Shown here: positions 61,501 to 64,000 of the stretch, one piece after another
Position numbering within the stretch: position 1 is the stretch's first letter
Layout of the letters: every line of letters begins with the position of its first letter
NCBI RefSeq assembly: GCF_027744825.2
Contig: NC_071348.1
Location: 21,051,563 to 21,115,562, forward strand
Direction of reading: 5' to 3'
Length of the DNA stretch: 64,000 nt
Source of the DNA: Synchiropus splendidus
Taxonomy: Eukaryota > Chordata > Actinopteri > Syngnathiformes > Callionymidae
Notes under the pieces: model-generated
Databases searched by the model: none
Seen by the model: the letters and a program-made list of their open reading frames with translations, nothing else
What the model was told of the DNA's origin: nothing
Made by a program: the position numbers and the translations under genes

Positions 61501-64000
61501 AAATGTTGATAATTTTCGAAAAACGCTTCAGACAGCTTAAATTTGATGTGCAACTACTAGAAAGACCCTTTCTGCTATAGTGGGAGGTCAAAATTTCATG
61601 TTCTGAAGCTTCCCTGGAAAGTTATGGGACAATGCGTGAAACGCGTTTTCAGCCTGAGATAAGGTCGATTCCGGAACGCCAAACATAAAAATGTTGATAA
61701 CTTTCCAAAAACACTTCAGACAGCTTAGATTTGATGTGCAACTACTAGAAAGACCCTTTCTGCTATAGTGGGAGGTGAAAATTTCATGTTCTGAAGATTC
61801 CCAGCAAAGTTATGGCATAAAGCAGAAAACGCGTTTTCAACCAGAGATAAGGTGGGTTCAGGAACGCCAAACATAAAAATGTTGATAACTTTGGAAAAAC
61901 ACTTCAGACAGCTTAGATTTGATGTGCAACTACTAGAAAGACCCCTTCTGCTATAGTGGGAGGTGAACATTTCATGTTCTGAAGCTTCCCTGCAAAGTTA
62001 TGGCACAATGCAGAAAACGCGTTTTCAGCCTGAGATAAGGTGGGTTCCGGAACGCCAAACGTAAAAATGTTGATAACTTTGGAACAACACTTCAGACAGC
62101 TTAGATTTGATGTGCAACTACTAGAAAGACCCTTTCTGCTATAGTGGGAGGTGAAAATTTCATGTTCTGAAACTTCCTTGCAAAGTTATGGCAAAATGCA
62201 GAAAACGCGTTTTCAGCCTGAGATAAGGTTGATTCCGGAACGCCAAACATAAAAATGTTGATAACTTTGGAAAAAAACTTCATACAGCTTAGATTTGATG
62301 TGCAACTACTAGAAAGACCCTTTCTGCTATAGTGGGACGTGGAAATTTCATTTTCTGAAGCTTCCCTGCAAAGTTATGGCACAATGCGTAAAACGCGTTT
62401 TCAGCCTGAGATATGGTCGATTCCGGAACGCCATACATAAAAATGTTGTTAACTTTGGAAAAACACTTCAGACAGCTTAGATTTGATGTGCCACTACTCG
62501 AAAGACCCTTTCTGCTATAGTGGGAGGTGAACATTTCATGTTCCGAAGCTTCCCTGCAAAGTAATGGCACAATGCAGAAAACGCGTTTTCAGTTTGAGAT
62601 AAGGTGTGTTCCGGAACGCCAAACATAAAAATGTTGATAATTTTCGAAAAACGCTTCAGACAGCTTAGATTTAATGTGCAACTACTAGAAAGACCCTTTC
62701 TGCTATAGTGGGATGTCAAAATTTCATGTTCTGAAGATTCCCAGCAAAGTTATGGCATAAAGCAGAAAACGCGTTTTCAGCCAGAGATAAGGTGGGTTCA
62801 GGAACGCCAAACATAAAAATGTTGATAACTTTGGAAAAACACTTCAGACAGTTTAGATTTGATGTGTAACTACTAAAAAGACTCTTTCTGCTATAGTGGG
62901 AGGTGAAACTTTCATGTTCTGAAGCTTTCCGTCAAAGTTATGGCACAATGCAGAAAACACGTTTTCAGCCTGAGACAAGGTGGGTTCTGGAACGCCAAAC
63001 AGAAAAATGTTGATAACTTTGAAAAAACACTTCAGACAGCTTAGATTTGATGTGCAACTACTAGAAAGACCCTTTCTGCTACAGTGGGAGGTGAACATTT
63101 CATGTTCTGATGCCTCCCTGCAAAGTTATGGCACAATGCAGAAAACGCATTTTCAGCCTGAGATAAGGTGGGTTCCGGAACGCCAAACACAAAAATGTTG
63201 ATATCTTTGGAAAAACACTTCAGACAGCTTAGATTTGATGTGCAACTACTAGAAAGACCCTTTCTGCGATAGTGGGAGGTGAACATTTCATGTTCTGAAG
63301 CTTCCCTGAGAAGTTATGGCACAATGCAGAAAACACGTTTTCAGCCTGAGATAAGGTGGGTTCCGGAACGCCAAACGTAAAAATGTTGATAACTTTGGAA
63401 CAACACTTCAGACAGCTTAGATTTGATGTGCAACTACTAGAAAGACCCTTTTTGCTATAGTGGGAGGTGAAAATTTCATTTTCTGAAGCTTCCCTGCGAA
63501 GTTTTGGCACAATGCAGAAAACGCGTTTTCAGTTTGAGATAAGGTGTGTTCCGGAACGCCAAACATAAAAATGTTGATAATTTTCGAAAAACGCTTCAGA
63601 CAGCTTAAATTTGATGTGCAACTACTAGAAAGACCCTTTCTGCTATAGTGGGAGGTCAAAATTTCATGTTCTGAAGCTTCCCTGGAAAGTTATGGGACAA
63701 TGCGTAAAACGCGTTTTCAGCCTGAGATAAGGTCGATTCCGGAACGCCAAACATAAAAATGTTGATAACTTTCCAAAAACACTTCAGACAGCTTAGATTT
63801 GATGTGCAACTACTAGAAAGACCCTTTCTGCTATAGTGGGAGGTGAAAATTTAATGTTCTGAAGATTCCCAGCAAAGTTAAGGAACAATGCAGAAAACGC
63901 GTTTTCAGCCTGCGATAAGGTGGGTTCTGGAACGCCAAACTTAAAAATGTTGATAACTTTGGAAAAACACTTCAGACAGCTTAGATTTGATGTGCAACTA
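52561..64000. repeat. Third satellite domain up to the window end
   Basis: Monomers alternate between GGTCGATTCC and GGTGGGTTCC forms. Related blocks recur at 61,349, 62,477 and 63,417, that is 6 and 5 monomers apart. A 6-bp deletion in ACTAGAAAGACCC appears in monomers near 58,001 and 60,437. A pair of monomers with GTAAAGTTATGGGGCAATGC near 60,117 and 60,487 is spaced 370 bp, a dimer carrying that deletion. The array has no visible end here. Confidence 0.75.
62545..62616. other. Representative trio of palindromes in one satellite monomer
   Basis: GAAGCTTC (62545-62552), GAAAACGCGTTTTC (62577-62590) and TTCCGGAA (62609-62616) are perfect palindromes with centres 35 and 29 bp apart. The same trio at the same spacing is present in most consensus-like monomers of the array, which gives hundreds of regularly spaced dyads. 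Confidence 0.9.

Larger units (their letters stand above)
5212..64000. repeat. 188-bp satellite array, about 313 head-to-tail monomers, uninterrupted to the window end
   Basis: The monomer can be read from AAAAATGTTGATAACTTTGG through GCTTAGATTTGATGTGCAAC, AGACCCTTTCTGCTATAGTG, TTCATGTTCTGAAGCTTCCC, AAAGTTATGGCACAATGCAG and AAACGCGTTTTCAGCCTGAG to ATAAGGTCGATTCCGGAACG. Period 188 holds throughout: equivalent positions across the array usually differ by exact multiples of 188, or by a few bases less. All monomers have the same orientation. I found no inserted transposon, gene or inversion. Short open frames occur on both strands because the monomer is poor in stops, but 188 is not a multiple of three, so frames break within about 60-93 codons. 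I do not recognise the family. Centromeric, pericentromeric or other heterochromatic location is inference. Confidence 0.98.

Noticed and set aside
5212..64000. Well over a hundred open frames of 60-93 codons on both strands, such as peptides starting MFTSHYSRKGLSSSCTSN or MLITLEKHFRQLRF
   Set aside because: They are the same stretches of the 188-bp satellite read again and again. The monomer length is not a multiple of three, so frames close in the next one or two copies. There are no splice or start signals, and substitutions show no codon pattern.
5212..64000. CENP-B box in the satellite
   Set aside because: The best candidate, TTTCGAAAAACACTTC in the TTTCG monomer variants, keeps TTCG and the central A but lacks the CGGG half of the NTTCGNNNNANNCGGGN consensus.
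5212..64000. RNA polymerase III promoter (A box-like TGGCACAATGC and B box-like GGTCGATTC, 38 bp apart)
   Set aside because: Each has one mismatch to a degenerate consensus, which is expected by chance in a unit this long. A TTTT terminator-like run lies between them.
5212..64000. CRISPR-like array
   Set aside because: The whole 188-bp unit is repeated. There are no unique spacers between short repeats and no cas-like genes.
1..64000. tRNA, rRNA, telomere repeats (TTAGGG) and recognisable transposons
   Set aside because: I looked for cloverleaf arms, ribosomal core sequences, TTAGGG runs and transposase or reverse transcriptase motifs and saw none. Diverged non-coding elements could be missed by eye.

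Overview
The window looks like nuclear DNA of an animal, probably a vertebrate and perhaps a teleost fish. The reasons are short spliced exons with GT-AG introns (five of seven introns are 74-133 bp), CA/TAGA-type microsatellites, and an abundance of TpG/CpA variants at CpG sites in the satellite, as germline CpG methylation would produce. I could not identify the species or match any gene to a named family. All repeat periods and gene models were worked out by eye.

Layout. (1) 1-3,190: two protein-coding genes in the same orientation, both on the minus strand. The complete one (471-3,190) has eight coding exons that join into a 387-residue protein. The other enters the window only as its first coding exon (36-234) and continues off the left edge. 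(2) 3,195-3,780: non-coding DNA upstream of the complete gene. (3) 3,781-5,211: a chain of unrelated tandem repeats, namely a 59-bp minisatellite with 11 copies, a C-rich 85-bp repeat with a G-quadruplex-capable tract, and a degenerate AT-rich repeat of about 41 bp. (4) About 5,212-64,000: one uninterrupted 58.8-kb array of a 188-bp satellite, about 313 monomers, running off the right edge. The left 2.7 kb is the most divergent and shows no higher-order structure that I could see. Further in, the monomers are arranged in nested higher-order repeats (10-mer, 14- to 31-mer, 6- to 8-mer and dimer units) whose lengths change by whole monomers. No gene, RNA gene or transposon was recognised inside the array. 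This layout resembles a pericentromere or centromere edge, or another large heterochromatic block next to euchromatin.

The complete gene is the main coding find. All seven introns are phase 1 and every junction codon begins with G (six GAT, one GAA), so every internal exon is a frame-neutral cassette. The predicted protein is low-complexity and probably nuclear: a SUMO-interaction-like motif (VIIIDSEDE), a basic RKRR patch, a Pro/Ser/Thr-rich middle and a very Arg-rich C-terminal helix. Its large intron 6 carries a 50-bp minisatellite whose minus-strand core resembles a CTCF site. Each consensus satellite monomer carries three short palindromes at fixed spacing, including a perfect 14-bp one (GAAAACGCGTTTTC).
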